The notes under the pieces are model-generated. The model searched no databases. It saw only the letters and a list, made by a program, of their open reading frames with translations, and was not told the DNA's origin. A DNA stretch of 64,000 nt. Source: Clostridiales bacterium (GTDB lineage: Bacteria > Bacillota > Clostridia > Monoglobales > Monoglobaceae). Of the stretch, positions 35,799-45,062 are shown piece by piece (positions within the stretch are counted from its first letter, which is position 1; each line of letters opens with the position of its first letter). The DNA is taken from contig JAHZIG010000011.1 of the NCBI GenBank assembly GCA_019419865.1, positions 31,609-95,608 of the forward strand. Direction: 5' to 3'. The position numbers were made by a program, and so were the translations under genes.

Positions 35799-36013
35799 AA
35801 GGATAGTGATTAGAAAATAGAGGGTAGGACTGTATCGGTTCGTTTTGACGGCGCCGCTTGCTAAGCTAAATAAAATACTTTGTTTTCATCTTCGGTTCGC
35901 GCGGTCGTAATATGCAAACAGAGTATTCCTATTCGGCGAACAAAGCGGCTTGGTCTTCAAAGCAAGCCATTTTACCGCCTAATCCCTAATTCCTAATCTC
36001 TAATCCCTACGTT
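35799..36013 (-). repeat. diverged GATTAG-family repeat (orientation B)
   Basis: Left end degenerate (GTGATTAGAAAATAG). The interior has CAAACAGAGTATTCC and TTTTACCGCC; the right end CTAATCCCTACGTTT meets the GGAGGAA ribosome site of leuC. Longer than usual, about 215 bp, with an unrelated stretch in the left half. Confidence 0.65.
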
Positions 36014-36028
36014 TGGAGGAATTTGACA

Positions 36029-37291
36029 ATGGGCATGACAATGACTCAAAAGATACTTGCCGCGCACGCGGGTTTGGACAGCGTTAAAGCCGGACAGCTT
36101 ATACGCGCTAAGCTCGATATGGTTCTCGGCAACGACGTTACGACTCCGGTCGCGATAAAGGAATTTAAGGCCGCGGGTTTCGATAAGGTTTTCGACAAAG
36201 ACAAGGTGTCTATAGTGCTCGACCACTTCACGCCGAATAAGGATATAAAGTCGGCGGAGCACTGTAAGATGTGCCGCGAGTTCGCAAACGATAAGGACGT
36301 TACAAACTTCTACGACGTGGGCGAGATGGGCGTGGAGCACGCGCTTTTGCCCGAGAAGGGGCTTGTCGCTCCGGGCGAGGCGGTCATAGGCGCCGACTCT
36401 CACACCTGCACCTACGGGGCGCTGGGCGCGTTTTCGACCGGCGTTGGATCGACCGATATGGCGGCCGGTATGGCTACGGGCGAGGCGTGGTTCAAGGTCC
36501 CGCCGGCTATCCGCTTTAACCTGACCGGAAAGCCCGCCAAATGGGTATCGGGCAAGGACGTGATCCTGCATATAATAGGCATGATAGGCGTGGACGGCGC
36601 GCTGTATAAGTCGATGGAATTCGGCGGCGACGGCCTAAAATACTTATCTATAGACGACCGTCTCTCTATGGCCAATATGGCGATCGAGGCGGGCGGCAAG
36701 AACGGCATATTCGAGGTGGACGAGATAACCTTAGACTACCTCAAGGATAAGGTCGACCGCGAGTTTACGGTATACTCCCCCGACGAGGACGCGGAGTACG
36801 AACAGGTCATAGATATAGATTTAAGCGAGCTCAAGCCGACCGTGGCGTTCCCGCATCTGCCGGAGAACACCAGAACGATCGACGAGGTCGGAGAGGTGAA
36901 GATCGACCAGTGCGTGATCGGCTCCTGCACCAACGGCAGACTCGAGGATCTTGTAAAGGCGGCCGAGGTATTCAAGGGCCGTCATGTGGCGAAGAACGTC
37001 AGAGCGCTGATAATCCCGGCCACGCAGAAGATATACCGCCAGGCTATGGAGATGGGCTTGTTCTCGATATTCTTAGACGCGGGCTGCGTCATATCCACCC
37101 CGACCTGCGGACCATGTCTCGGCGGACATATGGGAATACTTGCGGCGGGCGAGAGAGCGATCTCGACCTCGAACAGAAACTTTGTCGGACGTATGGGACA
37201 CCCCGAATCGGAGGTATACCTCTCAAGTCCGGTGATAGCGGCGGCTTCGGCGGTAAAAGGCCGGATATGCTCGCCCGAGGATTTGGACTAA
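36029..37291 (+). CDS. leuC: 3-isopropylmalate/citramalate dehydratase, large subunit
   Basis: With LeuD isomerises 2-isopropylmalate or citramalate; carries a [4Fe-4S] cluster. About 420 residues, the bacterial-archaeal HacA/LeuC2 length. Cluster cysteines appear in [12 protein letters not shown] near residue 296 and [11 protein letters not shown] near 356; [20 protein letters not shown] near 120 binds substrate. Start ATG is ten bases after GGAGG; an upstream in-frame TTG is only four bases from it. The first gene of a tight leuC-leuD-leuB operon. Confidence 0.95.
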   Translation: MGMTMTQKILAAHAGLDSVKAGQLIRAKLDMVLGNDVTTPVAIKEFKAAGFDKVFDKDKVSIVLDHFTPNKDIKSAEHCKMCREFANDKDVTNFYDVGEMGVEHALLPEKGLVAPGEAVIGADSHTCTYGALGAFSTGVGSTDMAAGMATGEAWFKVPPAIRFNLTGKPAKWVSGKDVILHIIGMIGVDGALYKSMEFGGDGLKYLSIDDRLSMANMAIEAGGKNGIFEVDEITLDYLKDKVDREFTVYSPDEDAEYEQVIDIDLSELKPTVAFPHLPENTRTIDEVGEVKIDQCVIGSCTNGRLEDLVKAAEVFKGRHVAKNVRALIIPATQKIYRQAMEMGLFSIFLDAGCVISTPTCGPCLGGHMGILAAGERAISTSNRNFVGRMGHPESEVYLSSPVIAAASAVKGRICSPEDLD

Positions 37292-37311
37292 GATAAGGAG
37301 GAATACGACAG

Positions 37312-37797
37312 ATGAAAGCAAAAGGCAGAGTTCATAAATATATGGATAACGTCGATACCGACGTAATAATCCCGGCAAGATACTTAAACTCCTCTGTTCC
37401 CGCAGAGCTTGCGGCGCATTGCATGGAGGATATAGATAAGGATTTCGTAAACAACGTTAAAAAGGGCGACATAATAGTCGCGCACAACAACTTCGGCTGC
37501 GGCTCCTCGCGCGAGCACGCGCCGATAGCAATCAAGGCTTCGGGTATAGACTGCGTCATCGCGGCGACCTTCGCGAGGATATTCTATAGGAACGCGATCA
37601 ATATCGGTCTGCCGATAATGGAGTGCCGCGAGGCGTCGGAGAGGATAGAAGACGGCGACACGGTTGAAGTCGATTTTGACACCGGCGTGATCACGAATAT
37701 AACCAAGAACGAGAGCTACCAGGCCGAGCCGTTCCCGGATTTCATCAAGGATATAATCAACAAAAACGGTCTGCTCAATTCGATAAAGGAGAAATAA
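37312..37797 (+). CDS. leuD: 3-isopropylmalate/citramalate dehydratase, small subunit
   Basis: Swivel-domain partner of LeuC. The 161-residue protein shows [13 protein letters not shown] near residue 13 and the substrate loop [20 protein letters not shown] near 60. The short form pairs with the 420-residue type of LeuC. Twenty bases after leuC, with AAGGAGG. Confidence 0.95.
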   Translation: MKAKGRVHKYMDNVDTDVIIPARYLNSSVPAELAAHCMEDIDKDFVNNVKKGDIIVAHNNFGCGSSREHAPIAIKASGIDCVIAATFARIFYRNAINIGLPIMECREASERIEDGDTVEVDFDTGVITNITKNESYQAEPFPDFIKDIINKNGLLNSIKEK

Positions 37798-37800
37798 GAG

Positions 37801-38883
37801 ATGGATATAAAATTAGCGGTTGTAAAAGGGGACGGGATCGGACCCGAGATAGTGGAAGAGGCGGAGAAGGTATTAAATAAGATAGGCGAGCTTTACGGCC
37901 ACACCTTTACCTATACCGATATTTTAGCGGGCGGCTGCGCGATAGACGCGACCGGCGAACCGCTGCCCAAGGAATCGCTCGAGATCGCGCTGAATTCGGA
38001 TTCGGTGCTGCTCGGCGCGGTCGGAGGTCCCAAGTGGGATACCCTGCCGGGCGATATGCGCCCTGAACGCGCGCTGCTCGGTCTGCGCTCCGGACTCGGC
38101 CTGTTCGCGAATATCAGACCGGCGAAGCTGTATCCGGCGCTTGCGGACGCTTGCCCGCTGAAACCTGAGATAGCGAAGGAAGGCCTCGACCTGGTCATAG
38201 TCAGAGAGCTGATAGGCGGACTTTACTTTGGAGACAGAGGCAGAAGACAGACCGAGGACATGGGCGAGGAAGCGTACGACGAGCTGAAATATTCGGTTAA
38301 GGAGATAGAGAGGATCGGACGCGTGGCGTTCGAACTGGCGAGAAAGAGAGACCGCAAAAAGGTCACCAGCGTAGACAAGGCGAACGTCATAGAGACCTCG
38401 AGACTCTGGCGCGAGACGATGCATAAGCTCGCCGAGGAGTATCCGGACGTCGAGTTCGAGGATATGCTGGTCGATAACTGCGCGATGCAGATCGTGAGGA
38501 ATCCGTCTCAGTTCGACGTAATCGTGACCGAGAACATGTTCGGCGATATCCTCTCGGACGAGGCGAGTATGACGACGGGTTCGATAGGCATGCTGCCGTC
38601 TTCGTCGCTCGGCGAGGGAACGCGGGGGATGTACGAGCCGATCCACGGCAGCGCGCCCGACATCGCGGGACAGAATAAGGCGAACCCGATCGCGACGATA
38701 ATCTCCTGCGCGATGATGCTCAGAGACAGCTTCAATCTATTGGACGAGGCGAAGGCTATAGAGGACGCGGTGACTCGCGTGTTAAACGACGGCTTCAGAA
38801 CCGGCGACATCATGGACGAGGGTGGAATACTCCTCGGAACCAAAGAGATGGGCGACAAGGTCGTCGAGTACCTGAAAAAATAG
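37801..38883 (+). CDS. leuB: 3-isopropylmalate dehydrogenase
   Basis: Oxidatively decarboxylates 3-isopropylmalate, or beta-methylmalate in the citramalate route. The 360-residue protein has VVKGDGIGPEIVEEAEKVL near residue 8, LGAVGGPKWD near 71, LLGLRSGLGLFANIRPAK near 95, VRELIGGLYFG near 135, ENMFGDILSDEASMTTGSIG near 243 and PIHGSAPDIAGQNKANPIA near 280. Three bases separate it from leuD, so it is translationally coupled. Confidence 0.96.
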   Translation: MDIKLAVVKGDGIGPEIVEEAEKVLNKIGELYGHTFTYTDILAGGCAIDATGEPLPKESLEIALNSDSVLLGAVGGPKWDTLPGDMRPERALLGLRSGLGLFANIRPAKLYPALADACPLKPEIAKEGLDLVIVRELIGGLYFGDRGRRQTEDMGEEAYDELKYSVKEIERIGRVAFELARKRDRKKVTSVDKANVIETSRLWRETMHKLAEEYPDVEFEDMLVDNCAMQIVRNPSQFDVIVTENMFGDILSDEASMTTGSIGMLPSSSLGEGTRGMYEPIHGSAPDIAGQNKANPIATIISCAMMLRDSFNLLDEAKAIEDAVTRVLNDGFRTGDIMDEGGILLGTKEMGDKVVEYLKK

Positions 38884-38926
38884 ACAACTGATTAAAATAA
38901 AGATAAAAATAAAATAGATATTAAAG

Positions 38927-39030
38927 ACGAACCGCGGAAGCGGCTTTGACGGAACTTATGATAGAAGATAGAAAATCCTCTTTCGTAATGTTTTCGTTGG
39001 GCGCTGAAGCGGTTCGTTTTATTATTGTTT
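38927..39030 (+). other. long inverted repeat after leuB
   Basis: ACGAACCGC at one side pairs with GCGGTTCGT at the other across about 73 bases, with partial pairing beyond, and TTTTATTATTGTTTT follows. It may be the leuB terminator or a structured RNA. The rest of 38884-39170 has no supportable gene. Confidence 0.4.
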
Positions 39031-39170
39031 TATATATCGATATATCGATCCGCCCGGGCGGCGGTCTCTTTCGTATTGGCTCAGATACCCTAATTTTAAA
39101 AATCGTAAAATAAGCGCTGGATATACCATATCTCCAAATCGGTTGAAAAGCTATAGACGCGTTTAAAGAC

Positions 39171-39198
39171 AAAAAAGAGCGACGCAAACGCCGCTCTC
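39171..39198 (-). terminator. intrinsic terminator of carB
   Basis: Minus strand: GAGCGGCG, loop, CGTCGCTC then TTTTTTG, 80 bases past the carB stop. Confidence 0.75.
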
Positions 39199-39278
39199 GT
39201 ATTATTCATAATCGATCCGATCTTTTGGATCAAATCGCTGTTTTCGCGCGCGAAAGACGTATTCCCGCGCGTTACGTT

Positions 39279-42200
39279 TTATTTTATCTCCTTGACCGCG
39301 ATAACGTCCACGTCGTCCGGAGTATAGTTCTTTTCCATTATCTCGGCTACCGCCTCGACCGTGTCGAGCGAGGTCATAAGGGTTATCGAACATTCGGCCG
39401 CGCAGCGTCTTATCTTAAAGCCGTCGCTGCCCTTGTCGTTGCCCTTTTGCGGGATATCGATTATCAGGTCGCAAACGCCGCTTCTGATCACGTCGAGCAC
39501 GTTCGGCACGCCCTCGCCTATCTTTTTAGCGATCTTAACGCTTATGCCGTGGCTTTCGAGGAATTCGGCGGTTCCCGACGTCGCTATGAAACTTACGCCC
39601 ATGTTCGCGAACTTTTTGGCGATCGGCAGGAAGTTCTCCTTATCCCGCTCCCTGACCGTGGCGAGAATACTGCTACCGCTTTTCGGGATGGCGGTGCCCG
39701 CCGCGACGAAGCCCTTGTACATAGCCTCGTAGAAGTCGCGGCCGACGCCCAGCACTTCGCCGGTAGAACGCATTTCGGGGCCGAGGCTCACCTCTACCAT
39801 CGGCAGTTTCTCGGTCGAGAACACCGGGACCTTGACCGCGGTCATCTCCGCTTCGGGATTGATCCCGGTCGAATAGCCCATATCCTTGAGCGTCTCGCCC
39901 AGCATTATACGAGTTGCAAGCTCTATTACCGGCACGCCGGTTACCTTTGTGATATACGGGACCGTACGGCTGGAGCGCGGATTTACCTCGATTATATACA
40001 GCTCGCCTTCAAATTCGATAAACTGGATGTTTATCATTCCTATGACCTTGAGCGCGACCGCGATCCTATGCGTAACGTCCATTATCTTCTGTTTTATCTC
40101 GTCCGACACGTGTTTCGGCGGGTATATCGAGATACTGTCGCCCGAGTGTATCCCGGCGCGTTCCAAGTGTTCCATTATACCCGGTATGAACACGTCCGTA
40201 CCGTCGCATATAGCGTCGACCTCGAGCTCCTTGCCGCCCAAATACCTGTCTATCAAGACGGGATTCTTGTTGTCGTTCTTGAACGCGTCCTCGAGATACA
40301 GAGTCAGTTCTTCCTCGTTGTGCGTTATCTCCATGCCCTGTCCGCCGAGCACGTAGGACGGCCTTACAAGCAGAGGATAGCCAAGCTCCTCGGCCTCGCG
40401 GATACCGTCCTCGAGCGTCCATACGCCTCTGCCCTTAGGTCTCTTGATATTCAGCTCTTCGAGTATCGCGTCGAACTTCTCTCTGTCCTCCGCCTCGTCT
40501 ATCTGCTTCGGCGCGGTGCCGTATATCGGAACTTTCATCTCGTCTAAGAAGTTGGCCAGCTTTATAGCGGTCTGGCCGCCGAACTGGAGGATAACTCCGT
40601 CCGGCTTCTCAAGCTCGATTATGCTCAGCACGTCCTCCTCGGTGAGCGGCTCGAAGTAGAGCTTGTCCGAGGTGTCGAAGTCGGTGCTGACCGTTTCGGG
40701 GTTGTTGTTGACTATTATGGTCTCGATACCCATCTTCTCGAGCGCTTTTATGCTGTGGACGCTGCAGTAGTCGAACTCTATGCCCTGACCTATGCGTATC
40801 GGACCCGAGCCGATGACCAGGACTTTCTTCTTATCCGACGGCTCCGCCTCGTTCTCCTCGTCGTAGGTCGAGTAGTAATACGGCGACACCGCCTCGAACT
40901 CGCCCGCGCAGGTGTCTACCATCTTATAGACCGGCAGGATATTCCACTTCTTGCGAAGTTCGTATATCTCGTTTCCGCCGCAGCCGACGAACTGAGCGAT
41001 ACCCTTATCCGAAAAGCCCATTTTCTTATACTCCCTTAAGACCTCCGGGGTCAGCGTGTCAAGGTCGTATTCCTTAAGCTCTTCTTCCTTTTCAACTATA
41101 TTCTTTATCTTCTTGACGAACCACGGATCCATTCCGGTGAGCTCGCAGATCTTCTCCATCATATAATCGCGGCGTATCAGCTCCGCGAGGTCGAAGAGCC
41201 TCTCGTCGTCCGGGACGATCACCCTCCGCTTAAGATCCTCTAAGCTGTGACTCTTGGAGTTCTCCCGCTCTAAGGTGTACTGTTTTATCTCGAGCGAACG
41301 CACGCCCTTAAGGAGCGCCGCCTCGAAACTCGAGCCTATCGCCATGACCTCGCCGGTCGCCATCATCTTGGTGCCGAGCTGGCGTTTTGCGCCGAAGAAC
41401 TTATCGAACGGCCACTTCGGTATCTTTATAACGCAGTAGTCGAGCGCCGGCTCGAAGCAGGCGTAGGTCTTGCCCGTGACCGCGTTTAATATCTCGTCGA
41501 GGTTGTAGCCGAGCGCTATCTTGGCCGCTATCTTTGCGATAGGATAACCGGTCGCCTTGGAAGCGAGCGCCGAAGAACGGCTCACCCTCGGATTTATCTC
41601 TATTACCGCATACTCGAAGCTGTGCGGGTCGAGCGCGAACTGAACGTTGCAGCCGCCCTTTATCTCTATCGAGTTGATTATATCTATCGCCGCCTTGCGC
41701 AGCATCTGATATTCCTTATCGGCCAGCGTCTGAGCCGGAGCTACTACGATACTGTCGCCTGTATGAACTCCGACCGGATCGACGTTCTCCATCGAGCAGA
41801 CCGTGATGCAGTTGCCCGCGCCGTCGCGGATCACCTCGAACTCTATCTCCTTCCAGCCGCGGATACATTTTTCGATAAGTACCTGACCGACCCTCGATAG
41901 GTGGATACCCTGAGTCGCTATCTCGATGAGCTCGCTCTTGTTCTCGGCTATGCCGCCGCCCGTTCCGCCGAGCGTGTACGCGGGGCGCACTATTACCGGG
42001 TAGCCTATCTTTTCGGCGAAGCTTATCGCGTCCTCTACCGTGTTGACTATCTCGCCCTGTATCATCGGCTGGTTTGTGCGCTCCATGAGCCGCTTGAAGC
42101 TGTCTCTGTCCTCGCCCTCTTTTATCGACTCGATAGACGTGCCTATTACCTTTATTCCGTATTTGTCGAGCGTTCCGTTGTCGTACAGCTCGCAGGCGAG

Positions 42201-42491
42201 ATTGAGTCCCGTCTGGCCGCCCATGCCCGCGATTATGCTGTCAGGACGCTCCTTTTCTATTACCTTTTCCAAATATTCGACCGTAAGCGGCTCGATATAC
42301 GTGTCGTCGGCCATATCCTTATCGGTCATTATAGTCGCCGGGTTGCTGTTTACCAGCACGACCTCTACGCCGTCCTCGCGCAAGGCCTGACAAGCCTGAG
42401 TGCCGGAATAATCAAACTCCGCGGCCTGTCCTATAACTATCGGTCCCGAACCTATTACCAGGACCTTTTTTATATCAGTATTTCTTGGCAT
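39279..42491 (-). CDS. carB: carbamoyl-phosphate synthase, large subunit
   Basis: Makes carbamoyl phosphate from bicarbonate, ATP and ammonia channelled from CarA, for pyrimidines and arginine. About 1070 residues with the characteristic duplication: [20 protein letters not shown] at residue 8 and [20 protein letters not shown] near 555 open the two ATP-grasp halves ([20 protein letters not shown] near 165; [18 protein letters not shown] near 705). The C-terminal 130 residues form the MGS-like allosteric domain ([15 protein letters not shown]). Start at MPRNTD, preceded by GGAG; an upstream in-frame ATG lacks a site. Separated from carA by a repeat array, unusual for this pair. Confidence 0.96.
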   Translation of the reverse strand: MPRNTDIKKVLVIGSGPIVIGQAAEFDYSGTQACQALREDGVEVVLVNSNPATIMTDKDMADDTYIEPLTVEYLEKVIEKERPDSIIAGMGGQTGLNLACELYDNGTLDKYGIKVIGTSIESIKEGEDRDSFKRLMERTNQPMIQGEIVNTVEDAISFAEKIGYPVIVRPAYTLGGTGGGIAENKSELIEIATQGIHLSRVGQVLIEKCIRGWKEIEFEVIRDGAGNCITVCSMENVDPVGVHTGDSIVVAPAQTLADKEYQMLRKAAIDIINSIEIKGGCNVQFALDPHSFEYAVIEINPRVSRSSALASKATGYPIAKIAAKIALGYNLDEILNAVTGKTYACFEPALDYCVIKIPKWPFDKFFGAKRQLGTKMMATGEVMAIGSSFEAALLKGVRSLEIKQYTLERENSKSHSLEDLKRRVIVPDDERLFDLAELIRRDYMMEKICELTGMDPWFVKKIKNIVEKEEELKEYDLDTLTPEVLREYKKMGFSDKGIAQFVGCGGNEIYELRKKWNILPVYKMVDTCAGEFEAVSPYYYSTYDEENEAEPSDKKKVLVIGSGPIRIGQGIEFDYCSVHSIKALEKMGIETIIVNNNPETVSTDFDTSDKLYFEPLTEEDVLSIIELEKPDGVILQFGGQTAIKLANFLDEMKVPIYGTAPKQIDEAEDREKFDAILEELNIKRPKGRGVWTLEDGIREAEELGYPLLVRPSYVLGGQGMEITHNEEELTLYLEDAFKNDNKNPVLIDRYLGGKELEVDAICDGTDVFIPGIMEHLERAGIHSGDSISIYPPKHVSDEIKQKIMDVTHRIAVALKVIGMINIQFIEFEGELYIIEVNPRSSRTVPYITKVTGVPVIELATRIMLGETLKDMGYSTGINPEAEMTAVKVPVFSTEKLPMVEVSLGPEMRSTGEVLGVGRDFYEAMYKGFVAAGTAIPKSGSSILATVRERDKENFLPIAKKFANMGVSFIATSGTAEFLESHGISVKIAKKIGEGVPNVLDVIRSGVCDLIIDIPQKGNDKGSDGFKIRRCAAECSITLMTSLDTVEAVAEIMEKNYTPDDVDVIAVKEIK

Positions 42492-42574
42492 AATTATTTC
42501 TCCGTATATTAAATATTTTATTATCAAGCAGGCGTCCTAATTCCTGCTTCCGCTTTCTAACTCCAACAAACATA

Positions 42575-43024
42575 TCGATTAAGAACGCAAATCGTTTCTA
42601 TACCGTTTATACGGCTTCTGAACCGTTTTATGAACACAAAGTATTCCCATTCGCTTACTGTTCCGTTCGGCGTTAAAGCCGCCCGTTTTACCCAACGTAG
42701 GAGTTAGGGAGTAGGGGTTAGGGAGTAGGAACGCAAATCGTTTCTATACCGTTTATACAATCTCTGTAGCCGCATAGGAAAACATAGTATTCCATTTCCG
42801 CTTACTGTTGCGTCAGGCGTTACAGCGGCAAATTTTACCCAACGTAGGAGTTAGGAATTAGTAATTAGGCATTAGGAACGCAAATCGTCTCTATACCTTT
42901 TGTACAACCTCTGCAGCCGCAAAAGAACTACAAAGTATTCCAATTCCTCCAACGTTTCCGTTCGGCGTTACAGCGGCAAATTTTACCCCCTAATTCCTAA
43001 TTCCTAATCCCTAACGCCTATGTT
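42575..43024 (-). repeat. tandem array of three GATTAG-family repeats between carA and carB (orientation B)
   Basis: Three units, each with ACGCAAATCGT, TATACC, TAGCCGCA-like, GTATTCC and GGCGTTA boxes. Units two and three begin CCCAACGTAGGAGTTAGG about 147 bp apart. Internal junctions keep one terminal repeat. The far end, CTAATCCCTAACGCCTATGTT, encodes the end of CarA on the minus strand. A degraded end lies between 42526 and 42575. Confidence 0.88.
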
Positions 43025-44077
43025 CAAAAACATATCGAATATGTCTCCCGTATCGAGCGGGCCGGGCGAGGCCTCGGGGTGGAACTGCACGCTGCATATC
43101 GGCAGGCTGTCGTGCTTTATCCCCTCGCAGGTGCCGTCGTTCACGTTTCTGTACCATTCGCTCACGCCTTCCGGCAGCTTTGATACGATGTAGTTATGGT
43201 TTTGCGAGGTTATATAGACCTTGCCGGTCTCGAGGTTCTTGACCGGGTGGTTTCCGCCGTGATGGCCGAACTTGAGCTTTTCTATCGAGCAGCCGAGCGC
43301 GAGACCTATTATCTGATGTCCCATGCAGATGCCGCAGATCTTGTATTTACCCACCAGCTTTTTGACCGTCTCTACCGTGCCGGGCACGTCTCTCGGATCG
43401 CCTGGGCCGTTTGAGATGAATATCATATCCGGCTCCACCGCTTCTATCGCATCCGCGCCGACGTTGTAGGGGAATACGAATATCTCGCAGCCGCGCTTTT
43501 TAAAGTCGCGGATTATCCCGGCCTTAGCGCCCATATCGATAAAGGCTATCCTCTGGCCCTTTCCTTCGATCCTGTACGCGCGGGACGTGCTCACCCGGCT
43601 TATAACGTCCGAGTTATCCAGCGCGTCCAAGCGTCTTTTGACGTCGTCGTCGCTTAGCTTTCCGACCTTGGTGGTTATCGTACCGCGCATGCAGCCGTGG
43701 TTTCTTATTATCTTTGTGAGAGCGCGGGTGTCTATGCCCTCGAGCCCCATTATCTTATTCTGTCTTAAAAATCCGTCCAGATCCATCTCGGTCCTGAAAT
43801 TGCTCGGGTAATCGCATCTCTCCCTGACGATAAAAGCCGTAAGCGCGGGCTTGTCCGACTCCATATCCTCAAAGTTTACGCCGTAGTTCCCGATCAGCGG
43901 ATAGGTCATAACGACTATCTGACCGCAGAACGACGGATCCGTCAGCGTCTCCTGATACCCCGTCATATTAGTCGTAAACACAACTTCTCCCGTCGCGTCG
44001 TGCACGTGTCCGAACGTCTTGCCCACAAACCTGGCGCCGTTCTCCAAAATCAATTCAGCTTCCTTACCGATCTGCAT
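43004..44077 (-). CDS. carA: carbamoyl-phosphate synthase, small (glutamine amidotransferase) subunit
   Basis: Releases ammonia from glutamine for CarB. About 357 residues: N-terminal CPSase small domain (ARFVGKTFGH, VVFTTNMTGYQETLTDPSFC near 40), then a class I amidotransferase with the nucleophile in ICGICMGHQIIGLALG near 238 and the catalytic His-Pro-Glu in VQFHPEASPGPLDT near 333. Start at MQIGKEAE, with AAGGAG eight bases before; the open frame runs further up without a site. The last residues, IGVRD, and the stop are repeat-derived. Confidence 0.95.
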   Translation of the reverse strand: MQIGKEAELILENGARFVGKTFGHVHDATGEVVFTTNMTGYQETLTDPSFCGQIVVMTYPLIGNYGVNFEDMESDKPALTAFIVRERCDYPSNFRTEMDLDGFLRQNKIMGLEGIDTRALTKIIRNHGCMRGTITTKVGKLSDDDVKRRLDALDNSDVISRVSTSRAYRIEGKGQRIAFIDMGAKAGIIRDFKKRGCEIFVFPYNVGADAIEAVEPDMIFISNGPGDPRDVPGTVETVKKLVGKYKICGICMGHQIIGLALGCSIEKLKFGHHGGNHPVKNLETGKVYITSQNHNYIVSKLPEGVSEWYRNVNDGTCEGIKHDSLPICSVQFHPEASPGPLDTGDIFDMFLNIGVRD

Positions 44078-44113
44078 ACGCCCAACTCCTTTACTTATAT
44101 ATATTTTGATAGA

Positions 44114-44154
44114 AAGCCGCCGCCTTAAGGATAAGCGCGAGACGGCCGACGGCT
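44114..44154 (-). promoter_or_regulatory. possible attenuator hairpin before carA
   Basis: Minus strand: AGCCGTCG pairs with CGGCGGCT (one wobble) followed by TTTCTAT. Its 5' arm overlaps a second hairpin, GCTCC-CAA-GGAGC, so the two structures exclude each other, as in transcription attenuation. The T-run is short, so this is tentative. Confidence 0.35.
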
Positions 44155-44214
44155 CCTTGGGAGCGGGATAGACCGCGTCCGCGCAAAATAAAAGGACTAT
44201 TGAAAACAAAATGT

Positions 44215-44358
44215 TTACAACGCCCTTAAGCAACAGCTTTTTTTGAAATTATTATCCCTTAAGAAATGGGAATATATAAAAGACGATAATTTAAATGAAA
44301 AGGCCTCGATAAATAGTGAATCCATATCGATCATTATAGCTAAAACGCGTCTCGTCAT
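44215..44358 (-). CDS. putative leader peptide of carAB, 47 aa
   Basis: A 47-codon frame opening MTRRVLAIMIDMDSLF and ending KKSCCLRAL, with an excellent ribosome site (GAGAGGAG, seven to nine bases before ATG), lying between the carAB promoter and carA. No known family is recognised. Position and strong initiation suggest a regulatory upstream frame; it could also be a genuine small protein. The possible attenuator lies 60 bases downstream of its stop codon. Confidence 0.5.
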   Translation of the reverse strand: MTRRVLAIMIDMDSLFIEAFSFKLSSFIYSHFLRDNNFKKSCCLRAL

Positions 44359-44404
44359 TTAAATTTTCTCCTCTCTTAAATATATTCGCCCATACATTTT
44401 AAAT

Positions 44405-44433
44405 ATCTTATCACCTTTTTTGTCGATTGTCAA
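44405..44433 (-). promoter_or_regulatory. promoter of the carAB transcript
   Basis: Minus strand: TTGACA, 17 bases, TAAGAT; about 40 bases before the leader frame and 330 before carA. Confidence 0.7.
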
Positions 44434-44695
44434 GCATAACAACAGAAATTGGAGCAGAGAATTGCAAATAAGGAGAATTTGGGCGTTTAGACGGCGAGAC
44501 CGATAGGTTTGCGGAAAGGAAAGAGGACGGAGATGAGAATGGTTAACAAATATTGGATATTATAAACATGACGAACAATTATCAAGACTGCGCGGCCTAA
44601 GCGAGAAGCGTGCGCGCCCGTAAAAGATAAAAATAAGTTACACGATAGTCAAAGTATAGTCAAAACGCTTAAACGCGCAAATCCCAAACAAAACG

Positions 44696-44725
44696 AAAAC
44701 CCCGTGAACTAACGTTTTCACGGGG
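44696..44725 (-). terminator. terminator of tRNA-Lys
   Basis: Minus strand: CCCCGTGAA, loop, TTCACGGGG then TTTTCG, directly after the tRNA. Bases 44434-44695 beyond it show no gene. Confidence 0.8.
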
Positions 44726-44732
44726 CTGAGTC

Positions 44733-44809
44733 TGGTACATCTTCGGGGATTCGAACCCCGGACACCCTGATTAAGAGTCAGGTGCTCTAGCCAGCTGAGC
44801 TAAAGATGC
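44733..44809 (-). tRNA. tRNA-Lys (CUU)
   Basis: Complete cloverleaf on the minus strand: acceptor GCATCTT/AAGATGT with CCA encoded, D-arm GCTC...GAGC, anticodon arm CCTGA-CTCTTAA-TCAGG with anticodon CTT, T-arm CGGGG-TTCGAAT-CCCCG. The CUU isoacceptor reads AAG, a codon used heavily in this window. Confidence 0.96.
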
Positions 44810-44861
44810 ATATATTTAATTTCGCGTTAAATACTGTCGCAGCTCGGCGACAACAAAATGC

Positions 44862-44890
44862 ATTATACAGGATTTTTAAATATTTGTCAA
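44862..44890 (-). promoter_or_regulatory. promoter of tRNA-Lys
   Basis: Minus strand: TTGACA, 17 bases, TATAAT. Confidence 0.8.
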
Positions 44891-44995
44891 TACCTTTTTT
44901 GAAATTTTTTCACGTTTTATTAATTTTTATATTTATACGGGTTTTAAGCGGTAAAGATACGGCCTATTATACGCGGCGAACGTACGAGTTAAGAG

Positions 44996-45030
44996 AAAAA
45001 GCCCCGCGGATATGCTTCGCCGCGGGGCTT
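44996..45030 (-). terminator. intrinsic terminator of the NCS2 permease gene
   Basis: GCCCCGCGG pairs with CCGCGGGGC; on the minus strand TTTTTC follows. It lies 33 bases past the permease stop. Confidence 0.85.
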
Positions 45031-45062
45031 GTCAATATGCGTAAACTTGAGATTACCTAAGT

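Noticed and set aside
38921..39187. 88-aa minus-strand frame between leuB and carB
   Set aside because: It overlaps the inverted repeat and the carB terminator, has no ribosome site and is low-complexity.
39225..40547. 440-aa plus-strand frame
   Set aside because: Antisense shadow of carB.
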